Source of the DNA: Eriocheir sinensis
Taxonomy: Eukaryota; Arthropoda; Malacostraca; Decapoda; Varunidae
Assembly: GCF_024679095.1 (NCBI RefSeq)
Contig: NW_026111622.1
Span: forward strand, 124,001 to 188,000
DNA: 64,000 nt
Reading direction: 5' to 3'
In this document: piece after piece, positions 10,446-25,096 of the stretch
Layout of the letters: the number at the start of each line of letters is the position of its first letter
How positions within the stretch are numbered: the first letter of the stretch is position 1
Notes under the pieces: model-generated
Databases searched by the model: none
What the model saw: the letters and a program-made list of their open reading frames with translations, nothing else
Told to the model about the DNA's origin: nothing
Position numbers and translations under genes: made by a program

Positions 10446-13400
10446 ATAACTAAAATTTGTATTGAAATATATACAAAAATACATTAAAATAATTTGAGTT
10501 TGTATGAAAATAGATATATAAAATACACATAAAACTAGGTAAATTTCTTTTGAAATATATATACAAAATACCCATGAAATATTGTAAATTTGTGTCACAA
10601 TATATAAACAAATACACATAAAATAACTTAAAATAACGTAAATATGTATCAAATATATATACAAAAAACACATTAAATAATGTAAATATGTATTAAAAAA
10701 ATATATACAAACACAAATAAAATAATGTAAAATCGTATCAAAATAAATACAGAAAATATTAATAAAATAATGTAAATTTGTATGAAAATTAAGATGCAAA
10801 ATACCCATAAAATAACGCATTTTTTATAAAAATATATATACGAAAAAAAATAAAATATTTGATTTTGTATTAAAATAAATAGATATACAAAATACATAAA
10901 ATAATGTAAATTTGTATCAAAATACTTATACAAATACACATATAATAACGTAAATTTGTAAAAAAATATATAAACAAAATACACATTAAATAATGTAAAT
11001 ACGTTTAAAAAAATGTACAAAATACACAAATAATCATGTACTTCCTACCAAAATAAATAGCCAAAATACCAATAAAATAATGTAAATTTCTATGAGAAAA
11101 CATATACAAAATACACATAAATAACGCAAAAATCAATAAAAATATATATAATATAATATATTCTTATACATATTTAAAATATTTAATGTATATATTGTAT
11201 ATATATTTTATCCAAATTTACGTTATTTTATATGTATTTGTTTATATATTTTCATACAAATTTACATTATTTTAAGTGAGTTTTGTATATGTATTTCAAT
11301 ACAAATTTGCCTAACCTTACGTGTATTTTCATATCTATTTTCAAACAAATTTAAATTATTTATGTGAATTTTTGTATATATTTTTATACAAATTTTAGTT
11401 ATTTTATTTGTTTTTTGTATATATATTTTCCTACAAATATACATTCTTTTATTGGACTTTTGTGTATTTAATTTTTTACGAATTTACATTATTTTATGTG
11501 TATTTTGTATATATATATTTTTCTACGTATTTAAATTGTTTTATGTGTATTTTATATATACATTTTCATAAAAATTTACGTTATTTTATTGTGTGTATTC
11601 GTATATATTTTGAAACAAATTTTATACAAATTCATGTTATTTTATGTGTATTTGCATATATATTTTCATACAAATTTAAATTATTTTATGTGTATTCTTA
11701 CATATATTCATTACAAATTTACCTTATTTTATGTTTATTTTGTATATTTATTTCATTCAATTTTAAATTATTTAATGTGTATTTTTGTATTTGTATTTAG
11801 GTTATCTCAGATTATCTTTAGGTTACCTTATTTTATGTTTATTTTGTATATTTATTTCATTCAGTTTTAAATTATTTTATGTGTATATTTGTATTTGTAT
11901 TTAGGTTATTTTATGTGTATTTTGTATATATATTTTCGTCCAAAATTACATTTTTTTATTGGTAATTTCTTAATTTAACTCGATACGAATTTAAATTATT
12001 TCATAGGTATTTTGTATACATATTTTTTTACTCATTTACATTATCTAAAGTGTGTTTTGTATGTATTTTTTTTATGCAAATTTATTTTATGTTCATTTTT
12101 GTACATATATTTTTATAGAAATTTGCGTTATTTAATGTATATAGTTTTATATAAATTTACGTTATTTTATGTGCATTTTGTATATTTATATTCATACAAA
12201 TACACATTATTTTATTGGTATATTGTTTATTTACATTTATACGAATTTACATTATTTTATGTGTATTTTGTATACATGTTTTTATTCGTATTTACTTAAT
12301 ATTATGTGTATTTTGTATATGTATTTTTATAGAAATCTACGTTATTTTATGTGTATTCGTACATATATTTTGAAACAAATTTACATTATTTTATATGTAT
12401 TTTGCATATCTATTTCAATACAAATTTACCTTATTGTATGTGCATTTTGTATATTTATTTTAATACAAATTCAAATATTTTATGTGTATTTTGGTATCAA
12501 TAATTTTATAAAAAAAGCGTTATTTTATAGGTATTTTGCATCTTAATTTTCATAATAATTTACATTATTTTATTAATATTCTGTGTATATATTTTGATAC
12601 GATTTTACATTATTCTATTTGTGTTTTGTATATATGTTTTTATACATATTTACATTATTTAATGTGTATTTTAAATATATATTTCATACAAATTTACGTT
12701 ATTATATGTATATTTGTTTATATATTTTCTTTCAAATTTACATTATTTTAAGTGTATTTTGTATATGTATTTCAATACAAATTAACATAATTTTGTGTAT
12801 TTTGTATAATTCTTTTCACACAAATTTAAATTATTTTTTTTACATTGTATATAGTTTTTTACAAATTTAGGTTATTTTAAGTACGCATTTACATTATTTA
12901 ATGTGTGTTTTGAATATGTTTTTTTTACCCAAAGTTACTTTATTTTACGTTCATTTTTGGACATATATTTTTATAGAAATTAGCTGTATTTTATATGTAT
13001 TTGTATATGTTTTCTCATTCAAATTTCATTATTTTATTGATATTGTGTTTATTTAGTTTGATGCGAATTACATGATTATATGTGTATTTTGTACATATTT
13101 TTTATACGTATTTACATAACTTAATCTGTATTTTGTTTATATATTTTTAAACAAATTTACGTTATTATATATATTTTTATAAATATTTTGATACAAATTT
13201 ACATTATTTTATGTATTTTGTATATACATTTCAATTCAAATTTAGCTTATTTTATCTGTATTTTGTATATCTATTTTCATACGAATTTAATTACTTCTGT
13301 GTATTTTTGTATATAGTTTTATATGCTTAAATGCTTACATAAAATAACCTAAATTTGTATAAAACTATATACAAAAATACACAAAAATATATATACAAAA

Positions 13401-14133
13401 AACAAATAGAATAATGTAAAATTTTATCAAAATAAATACACCGAATATTAATAAAATAATGTAAATTTGTATGAAAATAAAGATGTAAAATTCTAATCAA
13501 ATAGCTCATTTCTTATAAAAATATATATACCAAAATACACATAAAATATTTAAATTTGTATTGAAATAAATATACAAAATGCACATACAATAAGGTAAAC
13601 TTGTATTAAAAGAGATATGCAAAAATACATATAAAACAATGTAAATTTGTTTCAAAATATATATACGAATACACATAAAATACCGGAGATTTCTATCCAA
13701 AATATATTCAAAATACACATAAAATTAAGTAAATAAGTATAAAAAAATGTAAAAAAAATAAACATAAAATAATTTAAATTAGAAACAAAATAAATAAACA
13801 AAATACAAATAAAAGAATGTGTATTTGTATAAATATAAATGTTCAAAATACACATACAAATAAACATAAAATAAGGTAAATCTGTAATGAAATATTTGTA
13901 CAAAATACACATAACATAATGTAAATTTATATGAAAATTTATATACAAATACACATAAAATACCATGAATTTGTATAAAATTATATATTCAAAATAAATA
14001 TTAAATAATGTAAATGCGTATAAAAAATATATATACAAAGTACATATAAAATAATGTAGACTCGTATCAATATAAATCAACAAAATACCAATAAAATAAT
14101 ATATATATGAATGAAAATAGATTTTCAAAATAC
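10439..14133. repeat. Higher-order satellite unit 1 (3695 bp)
   Basis: The unit begins ACATAACATAACTAAAATTTG. It holds a minus block (10439-11152), a plus block (11153-13329) and a minus block (13330-14133). The first switch is a palindromic AT centre (AAAATATATATAATATAATA); the second is TTTATATGCTTAAATGC joined to TTACATAAAATAACC. Within the plus block a two-monomer segment is duplicated (about 11720-11797 and 11823-11905). Differences from unit 2 are scattered single bases and small indels, plus a short diverged patch at 13681-13770. No gene is seen. Confidence 0.9.
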
Positions 14134-17100
14134 ACATAACATAACTAAAATTTGTATTGAAATATATACAAAAATACATTAAAATAATTTGAGTTTGTAT
14201 GAAAATAGATATTTAAAATACACATAAAACTAGGTAAATTTCTTTTGAAATATATATACAAAATACCCATGAAATATTGTAAATTTGTGTCAAAATATAT
14301 AAACAAATACACATAAAATAACTTAAAATAACGTAAATATGTATCAAATATATATACAAAAAACACATTAAATAATGTAAATATGTATTAAAAAAATATA
14401 TACAAACACAAATAAAATAATGTAAAATCGTATCAAAATAAATACAGAAAATATTAATAAAATAATGTAAATTTGTATGAAAATTAAGATGCAAAATACC
14501 CATAAAATAACGCATTTTTTTATAAAAATATATATACGAAAAAAAATAAAATATTTGATTTTGTATTAAAATAAATAGATATACAAAATACATAAAATAA
14601 TGTAAATATGTATCAAAATACTTATACAAATACACATATAATAACGTAAATTTGTAAAAAAAATATATAAACAAAATACACATTAAATAATGTAAATACG
14701 TTTAAAAAAATGTACAAAATACACAAATAATCATGTACTTCCTACCAAAATAAATAGCCAAAATACCAATAAAATAATGTAAATTTCTATGAGAAAACAT
14801 ATACAAAATACACATAAATAACGCAAAAATCAATAAAAATATATATAATATAATATATTTTTATACATATTTAAAATATTTAATGTATATATTGTATATA
14901 TATTTTATCCAAATTTACGTTATTTTATATGTATTTGTTTATATATTTTCATACAAATTTACATTATTTTAAGTGAGTTTTGTATATGTATTTCAATACA
15001 AATTTGCCTAACCTTACGTGTATTTTCATATCTATTTTCAAACAAATTTAAATTATTTATGTGAATTTTTGTATATATTTTTATACAAATTTTAGTTATT
15101 TTATTTGTTTTTTGTATATATTTTCCTACAAATATACATTCTTTTATTGGACTTTTGTGTATTTAATTTTTTACGAATTTACATTATTTTATGTGTATTT
15201 TGTATATATATATTTTTCTACGTATTTAAATTGTTTTATGTGTATTTTATATATACATTTTCATAAAAATTTACGTTATTTTATTGTGTGTATTCGTATA
15301 TATTTTGAAACAAATTTTATACAAATTCATGTTATTTTATGTGTATTTGCATATATATTTTCATACAAATTTAAATTATTTTATGTGTATTCTTACATAT
15401 ATTTATTACAAATTTACCTTATTTTATGTTTATTTTGTATATTTATTTCATTCAATTTTAAATTATTTAATGTGTATTTTTGTATTTGTATTTAGGTTAT
15501 CTCAGATTATCTTTAGGTTACCTTATTTTATGTTTATTTTGTATATTTATTTCATTCAGTTTTAAATTATTTTATGTGTATATTTGTATTTGTATTTAGG
15601 TTATTTTATGTGTATTTTGTATATATATTTTCGTCCAAAATTACATTTTTTTATTGGTAATTTCTTAATTTAACTCGATACGAATTTAGATTATTTCATA
15701 GGTATTTTGTATACATATTTTTTTACTCATTTACATTATCTAAAGTGTGTTTTGTATGTATTTTTTTTATGCAAATTTATTTTATGTTCATTTTTGTACA
15801 TATATTTTTATAGAAATTTGCGTTATTTAATGTATATAGTTTTATATAAATTTACGTTATTTTATGTGCATTTTGTATATTTATATTCATACAAATACAC
15901 ATTATTTTATTGGTATATTGTTTATTTACATTTATACGAATTTACATTATTTTATGTGTATTTTGTATACATTTTTTTATTCGTATTTACTTAATATTAT
16001 GTGTATTTTGTATATGTATTTTTATAGAAATCTACGTTATTTTATGTGTATTCGTACATATATTTTGAAACAAATTTACATTATTTTATATGTATTTTGC
16101 ATATCTATTTCAATACAAATTTACCTTATTGTATGTGCATTTTGTATATTTATTTTAATACAAATTGAAATATTTTATGTGTATTTTGGTATCAATAATT
16201 TTATAAAAAAAGCGTTATTTTATAGGTATTTTGCATCTTAATTTTCATAATAATTTACATTATTTTATTAATATTCTGTGTATATATTTTGATACGATTT
16301 TACATTATTCTATTTGTGTTTTGTATATATGTTTTTATACATATTTACATTATTTAATGTGTATTTTAAATATATATTTCATACAAATTTACGTTATTAT
16401 ATGTATATTTGTTTATATATTTTCTTTCAAATTTACATTATTTTAAGTGTATTTTGTATATGTATTTCAATACAAATTAACATAATTTTGTGTATTTTGT
16501 ATAATTCTTTTCACACAAATTTAAATTATTTTTGTGTATTTTTGTATATAGTTTTTTACAAATTTATGTTATTTTAAGTACATTTACATTATTTAATGTG
16601 TGTTTTGTATATGTTTTTTACCAAAGTTACTTTATTTTACGTTCATTTTGGACATATATTTTTATAGAAATTAGCGGTATTTTATATGTATTTGTATATG
16701 TTTTCTCATTCAAATTTCATTATTTTATTGATATTGTGTTTATTTAGTTTGATACGAATTACATGATTATATGTGTATTTTGTACATATTTTTTATACGT
16801 ATTTACATAACTTAATCTGTATTTTGTTTATATATTTTTAAACAAATTTACGTTATTATATATATTTTTATAAATATTTTGATACAAATTTACATTATTT
16901 TATGTATTTTGTATATACATTTCAATTCAAATTTAGCTTATTTTATCTGTATTTTGTATATCTATTTTCATACGAATTTAATTACTTCTGTGTATTTTTG
17001 TATATAGTTTTATATGCTTAAATGCTTACATAAAATAACCTAAATTTGTATAAAACTATATACAAAAATACACAAAAATATATATACAAAAAACAAATAG

Positions 17101-17825
17101 AATAATGTAAAATTTTATCAAAATAAATACACCGAATATTAATAAAATAATGTAAATTTGTATGAAAATAAAGATGTAAAATTCTAATCAAATAGCTCAT
17201 TTCTTATAAAAATATATATACCAAAATACACATAAAATATTTAAATTTGTATTGAAATAAATATACAAAATGCACATACAATAAGGTAAACTTGTATTAA
17301 AAGAGATATGCAAAAATACATATAAAACAATGTAAATTTGTTTCAAAATATATATACGAATACACATAAAATAACGTAGATTTCTATAAAAATATATATT
17401 CAAAATACACATAAAATTAAGTAAATACGTATAAAAAAATGTAAACAAAATACACATAAAATAATGTAAATTCGAAACAAAATAAATAAACAAAATACAA
17501 ATAAAAGAATGTGTATTTGTATAAATATAAATGTTCAAAATACACATACAAATAAACATAAAATAAGGTAAATCTGTAATGAAATATTTGTACAAAAAAC
17601 ACATAAAATAATGTAAATTTATATGAAAATTTATATACAAATACACATAAAATACCATGAATTTGTATAAAATTATATATTCAAAATAAATATTAAATAA
17701 TGTAAATGCGTATAAAAAATATATATACAAAGTACATATAAAATAATGTAGACTCGTATCAATATAAATCAACAAAATACCAATAAAATAATATATATAT
17801 GAATGAAAATAGATTTTCAAAATAC
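14134..17825. repeat. Higher-order satellite unit 2 (3692 bp)
   Basis: Same internal map as unit 1, with switches at about 14848 and 17020. The landmark CCCATGAAATATTG lies at 10571 in unit 1 and 14266 in unit 2, a 3695-bp step. The unit start at 14134-14140 is an uninterrupted version of the transposon target site. Confidence 0.92.
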
Positions 17826-20708
17826 ACATAACATAACTAAAATTTGTATTGAAATATATACAAAAATACATTAAAATAATTTGAGTTTGTATGAAAATAG
17901 ATATTTAAAATACACATAAAACTAGGTAAATTTCTTTTGAAATATATATACAAAATACCCATGAAATATTGTAAATTTGTGTCACAATATATAAACAAAT
18001 ACACATAAAATAACTTAAAATAACGTAAATATGTATCAAATATATATACAAAAAACACATTAAATAATGTAAATATGTATTAAAAAAATATATACAAACA
18101 CAAATAAAATAATGTAAAATCGTATCAAAATAAATACAGAAAATATTAATAAAATAATGTAAATTTGTATGAAAATTAAGATGCAAAATACCCATAAAAT
18201 AACGCATTTTTTATAAAAATATATATACGAAAAAAAATAAAATATTTGATTTTGTATTAAAATAAATAGATATACAAAATACATAAAATAATGTAAATTT
18301 GTATCAAAATACTTATACAAATACACATATAATAACGTAAATTTGTAAAAAAATATATAAACAAAATACACATTAAATAATGTAAATACGTTTAAAAAAA
18401 TGTACAAAATACACAAATAATCATGTACTTCCTACCAAAATAAATAGCCAAAATACCAATAAAATAATGTAAATTTCTATGAGAAAACATATACAAAATA
18501 CACATAAATAACGCAAAAATCAATAAAAATATATATAATATAATATATTTTTATACATATTTAAAATATTTAATGTATATATTGTATATATATTTTATCC
18601 AAATTTACGTTATTTTATATGTATTTGTTTATATATTTTCATACAAATTTACATTATTTTAAGTGAGTTTTGTATATGTATTTCAATACAAATTTGCCTA
18701 ACCTTACGTGTATTTTCATATCTATTTTCAAACAAATTTAAATTATTTATGTGAATTTTTGTATATATTTTTATACAAATTTTAGTTATTTTATTTGTTT
18801 TTTGTATATATTTTCCTACAAATATACATTCTTTTATTGGACTTTTGTGTATTTAATTTTTTACGAATTTACATTATTTTATGTGTATTTTGTATATATA
18901 TTTTTCTACGTATTTAAATTGTTTTATGTGTATTTTATATATACATTTTCATAAAAATTTACGTTATTTTATTGTGTGTATTCGTATATATTTTGAAACA
19001 AATTTTATACAAATTCATGTTATTTTATGTGTATTTGCATATATATTTTCATACAAATTTAAATTATTTTATGTGTATTCTTACATATATTTATTACAAA
19101 TTTAATTTTATTTTATGTTTATTTTGTATATTTATTTCATTCAATTTTAAATTATTTAATGTGTATTTTTGTATTTGTATTTAGGTTATCTCAGATTATC
19201 TTTAGGTTACCTTATTTTATGTTTATTTTGTATATTTATTTCATTCAGTTTTAAATTATTTTATGTGTATATTTGTATTTGTATTTAGGTTATTTTATGT
19301 GTATTTTGTATATATATTTTCGTCCAAAATTACATTTTTTTATTGGTAATTTCTTAATTTAACTCGATACGAATTTAGATTATTTCATAGGTATTTTGTA
19401 TACATATTTTTTTACTCATTTACATTATCTAAAGTGTGTTTTGTATGTATATTTTTTATGCAAATTTATTTTATGTTCATTTTTGTACATATATTTTTAT
19501 AGAAATTTGCGTTATTTAATGTATATAGTTTCATATAAATTTACGTTATTTTATGTGCATTTTGTATATTTATATTCATACAAATACACATTATTTTATT
19601 GGTATATTGTTTATTTACATTTATACGAATTTACATTATTTTATGTGTATTTTGTATACATTTTTTTATTCGTATTTACTTAATATTATGTGTATTTTGG
19701 ATATGTATTGTTATATAAATCTACGTTATTTTATGTGTATTCGTACATATATTTTGAAACAAATTTACATTATTTTATATGTATTTTGCATATCTATTTC
19801 AATACAAATTTACCTTATTGTATGTGCATTTTGTATATTTATTTTAATACAAATTGAAATATTTTATGTGTATTTTGGTATCAATAATTTTATAAAAAAA
19901 GCGTTATTTTATAGGTATTTTGCATCTTAATTTTCATAATAATTTACATTATTTTATTAATATTCTGTGTATATATTTTGATACGATTTTACATTATTCT
20001 ATTTGTGTTTTGTATATATGTTTTTATACATATTTACATTATTTAATGTGTATTTTAAATATATATTTCATACAAATTTACGTTATTATATGTATATTTG
20101 TTTATATATTTTCTTTCAAATTTACATTATTTTAAGTGTATTTTGTATATGTATTTCAATACAAATTAACATAATTTTGTGTATTTTGTATAATTCTTTT
20201 CACACAAATTTAAATTATTTTTGTGTATTTTTGTATATAGTTTTTTACAAATTTAGGTTATTTTAAGTACGCATTTACATTATTTAATGTGTGTTTTGTA
20301 TATGTTTTTTTTACCCAAAGTTACTTTATTTTACGTTCATTTTTGGACATATATTTTTATAGAAATTAGCGGTATTTTATATGTATTTGTATATGTTTTC
20401 TCATTCAAATTTCATTATTTTATTGATATTGTGTTTATTTAGTTTGATACGAATTACATGATTATATGTGTATTTTGTACATATTTTTTATACGTATTTA
20501 CATAACTTAATCTGTATTTTGTTTATATATTTTTAAACAAATTTACGTTATTATATATATTTTTATAAATATTTTGATACAAATTTACATTATTTTATGT
20601 ATTTTGTATATACATTTCAATTCAAATTTAGCTTATTTTATCTGTATTTTGTATATCTATTTTCATACGAATTTAATTACTTCTGTGTATTTTTGTATAT
20701 AGTTTTAT
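17826..20708. repeat. Higher-order satellite unit 3, partial (2883 bp)
   Basis: It follows unit 2 through its minus block and its switch at about 18540, then through most of the plus block. Just after ATAGTTTTATA near 20708, unit 2 continues TGCTTAAATGC while this copy continues CAAATTTACG in plus orientation. The tandem array therefore ends here. CCCATGAAATATTG lies at 17958, 3692 bp after unit 2. Confidence 0.9.
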
Positions 20709-21377
20709 ACAAATTTACGTTATTTTATGTGTATTTTGTATATTTATTTTTATTCAAATACACATTCTTTTATTGGTATTTAGTTTATTTATTTTGATAC
20801 GAATTTACATTATTTTATGTGTATTTTGTATACATTTACTTATACGTATTTACTTCATTTTATGTTTATTTTGTATATATATTTTTATACAAATCTACGT
20901 TATTTTATGTGTATTCGTATATATATTTTGAAACAAATTTACATTGTTTTATATGTATTTTGCATATCTATTCCAATACAGATTTACCTTATTGTATGTG
21001 TATTTTGTATATTTATTTTAATACAAATTAATTTTTTCATGTGTATTTTGGTATAGTATATACTTTTATAAAAAAATGCATTATTTAATGGGTATTTTGC
21101 ATCTTTAGTTTCATACAAATTTACTTTGTTTTATTAATATTCTTTGTATTTATTTTGATACGATTTTATATTATTCTATTTGTGTTTTGTATATATTTTT
21201 TTTATACATATTTATATTATTTAATGTGTATTTTGTATATTTTAAAACAAATTTACGTTATTTTATGCGCATCTGTTAAAATATTTTGATACAAATTTAC
21301 ATTATTTTATGTATTTTGTATATATATTTCAATACAAATTTAGTTTATCTTGTATATTTTGTATATCTATTTTCATT
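20709..21377 (+). repeat. Plus-orientation satellite after the tandem array
   Basis: Clean run of the commonest monomer order, with steps of 43-47 bp between the TACGTT, CACATT, TACATT, TACTTC, TACGTT, TACATTG and TACCTT landmarks (20716-20986). It is a good sample of the monomer series. It ends at the recurrent TATTTTCATT|CGTATC junction. Confidence 0.9.
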
Positions 21378-21811
21378 CGTATCAAAATAAATAAACAGAA
21401 TGTTAATAATATAATGTATATTTGTATGAGAAAACATATGCAAATACCCATATAAATACGCATTTTTAAAAAATATATACTAAAATACACATGAAATAAT
21501 TGAATTTGTATTAAAATAAATTTACAAAACACACATAAGGTAAATCTAAATGTAAATAGATATGCAGAATACATATAAATAATGTAAATTTGTTTCAAAC
21601 TATATACAAAAATACACAAAATATTTAAAATTTGTATAAAAGATATATACAAAATACACATAAAATTAAGTAAATACGTATAGAAATGTATACAAAATAC
21701 ACATACAATAATGTAAATTCGTATCAAAATAAATAAACAAAACACCAATACAAGAATGTATATTTGTATAAATATAAAAATACAAAATACACATTAAATA
21801 ATGTAAATTTG
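21378..21811 (-). repeat. Short minus-orientation satellite block
   Basis: About nine monomers, more diverged than their relatives. It ends in a perfect small palindrome, AATGTAAAT-TTGTA-ATTTACATT (about 21800-21822), which forms the switch to plus orientation. Confidence 0.85.
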
Positions 21812-24344
21812 TAATTTACATTATTTTATTAATATTCTGTTTATTTATTTTGATACGATTTAACATTATTCTTTGAGTATTTTGTATATATATTCTTACA
21901 TATTTACATTATTTAATGTATATTTTGTATATATATTTTTTCCAAATTTACGTTATTTTATGTGTATTTGTTTATATATTATCATACAAATTTACATTAC
22001 TTTATGTGTATTTTGTATATGTATTTCTATGCAAATTTGCCTAACTTTATGTGTATTTTGCATATCTATTTTCAAACTAATTTAAATTATTTTTTTGTAT
22101 TTTCGTATTTATTTTTATACAAATTTGAGTTATTTTATTTGTATTTTGTATATATATTTTCCTACAAATATACATTCTTTTATTGGAATTTTGTTCATTT
22201 ATTTTGATACGAGTTTACATTATTTTATGTGTATTTTTTATATATATTTTTCTACGTATTTACATTATTATATGTGTATTTTGTATATATATTTTAATAA
22301 AAAATTACATTATTTTATAGTGTGTATTCGTATTTATTTTGATACAAATTTCATACAAATTCATGTTATTTTATGAATATTTGTATATAAATTTTATTAG
22401 AAATTTTTATTATTTTATGTGAATTTTTACATATTTTTCATTACAAATTTACTTTATTTTATGATTATTTTGTATATTTATTTCATTCAATCTTAAATTA
22501 TTTTATGTGTAAATTTGTATTTGTATTTAGGTAATTTATGTGTAAATCTATATATATTTTCATCCAAAATTACATTATTTTATTGGTATTTTCTTAATTT
22601 AACTCGATACGAATTTAGATTTCTTCATAGGTATTTTGTATACATATTTTATGTGTATTTTATATATGTTTTCTCATACAAATTTATATTATTTTATTGG
22701 TATTTTGTTTATTTATTTTGATACGAGTTATATGATTATATGTGTATTTTGTACATATTTTTTTATATATATTTACATTATTTAATGTGTATTTTGTTTA
22801 TATATTTTTATACAAATTTACGTTATTATATATGTATTTGTATAAATATTTTGATACAAATTTACTTTATCTTATGTATTTTGTATATATATTTCAATTC
22901 AAATTTAGCTTATTTTGTGTGTATTTTGTATATCTATTTTCATAAAATTTAATTACTTCTGTAAATTTTGAAAAAAATTTACACTGTTTTATGTGTATTT
23001 TGCATATTTTTTCAATACAAATTTAAATTATTGTATTTTGTATATTAATTTTAATTCAAATTTAATTATGCTATGTGTATTTTTGTATATGTATTTTTAT
23101 AAAAATATGCTTTATTTTATGGGTATTTTGCAATTTTATTTTCATACAAATTTACATTATTTTATTTATATTCTGTTTATTTTTTTTAAACAATTTTACA
23201 TTATTCTATGTGTATTTTGTATATCTATTTTTATACGTATTTACTTAATTTTATGTGTATTTTATATATATTTTTATAGAAATCTACGTTATTTTATGTG
23301 TATTCGTATATATATTTTGAAACAAATTTACATTGTTTTATATGTATTTTTGCATATCTCTTTCAATACAAGTTTTCCTTATTGTATGTGCATTTTGTAT
23401 ATTTATTTCAATACAAATTTAAATATTTTATGTGTATTTTGGTATATATATTTTTATAAGAAATGCGCTATTTGATGGGAATTTTGCATCTTTATTTTCA
23501 TACAAATTTACATTATTTTATTAATATTCGGTGTATTTATTTTGATACGATTTCACATTATTCTATTTGTTTTTTGTATATATTTTTTTTATACATATTT
23601 ACATTATTTAATGTGTATCTTGCATATATATTTCATGCAAATTTATTATCTATTATTTATTTTCATACAAATACACATTCTCTTCATGATATTTTGTTTA
23701 TTTATTTTGACACGAATTTACCTAGATATATATTTTGTATATATATTTTTATACGTATTTACATAATTTCATGTGTATTTTGTATATATATTTCTATAGA
23801 AATCTACGTTATTTTATGTGTATTCGTATATATATTTTGAAACAAATTTACTTTGTTTTATATGTATTTTTGAATATCTCTTTCAATACATATTTACCTT
23901 ACTGTATATGCATTTTGTATATTTATTACAATACAAATTTAAATATTTTATGTGTATTTTGGTATATATATTTTTATAAAAAATGCGCTCTTTTATGGGA
24001 ATTTTGCATCTTTCTTTTCATACAAATTTACATTATTTTATTGATATTCAGTGTATTTATATTGATAGGATTTTACATTATTATATTTCTTTTTTGTATA
24101 TATTTTTTTATACACATTTACATTATTTAATGTGTATCCTGCATATATATTTTATACACATTTAAGTTATTTTAAGTGTATTTGTTTATATATTTTCATT
24201 CAAATTTACATTATTTTATGTGTATTTTGTATATGTATTTCAATACAAATTTACCTAATTTTATGTGTATTTTGTATATTTCTTTTCATACAAATTTTAA
24301 ATATTTTTGTGTATTTTTGTATATAGTTTTATACTTTTATATTT
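21812..24344 (+). repeat. Plus-orientation satellite block
   Basis: Long ordered run. It includes the TTTGATGGGAATTTTGCATC and ATATTCGGTGTATTTATTTTG variants near 23470-23540, which recur near 44890, 47960 and inverted near 58100. The block ends abruptly at TATTTTAACAG|AAGCGCATAAAATAACG. Confidence 0.88.
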
Positions 24345-25096
24345 TAACAGAAGCGCATAAAATAACGTAAATTTGTTTTAAAATATACAAAATACACATT
24401 AAATAATGTACATATGTATTAAAAAATATATACAAAACACAAATAGAATAATGTAAAATCGTATCAAAATAAATACACAGAATATTAATAAAATAATGTA
24501 AATTTGTACTAAAATAAAGATGCAAAAAAACCATTAAATAACGCATATTTATAAAAAAATCAATATACAAAAATACACATAAAATAATTGAATTTGTATT
24601 AAAATAAATATACAAAATGCATATACGATAAGGTAAATTTGTATTGAAATAGATATGCAAAATACACATAAAACTATGTAAATTTGTTTCAAAATATATA
24701 TACGAATACAGATAAAATAACGTAAATTTGTATAAAAATATATATACAAAATACACATAAAATGAAGTAAATACGTATAAGAAAATGTACACAAAATACA
24801 CATAAAATAATGTAAATTCGTATAAAAAAATAAACAAAATACCAATAAAAGAATGTGTATTTGTATAAATATAAATATACAAAATACACATAAAATAACG
24901 TAAATTTGTATAAAACTATACAAAAATACACATAAGTAATTAAATTCGTATGAAAATAGATATACAAAATACAGCTAAAATAAGCTAAATTTGAATTGAA
25001 ATGTATATACAAAAATACATAAAATAATGTAAATTTGTATCAAAATATTTATGAAAATACATATACAAAAATACACATAGAATAATTAAATTTGTA
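24345..25096 (-). repeat. Minus-orientation satellite block
   Basis: About 17 monomers in the common order. Its exit junction, TAATTAAATTTGTATTATTTTA near 25088 (shown here split: TAATTAAATTTG then TATTATTTTA), is the reverse complement of the junction near 46230. Confidence 0.85.

Noticed and set aside
10439..20708. CRISPR-like array or prophage repeat
   Set aside because: The repeats are degenerate, without unique spacers of constant length, and no cas gene is present.
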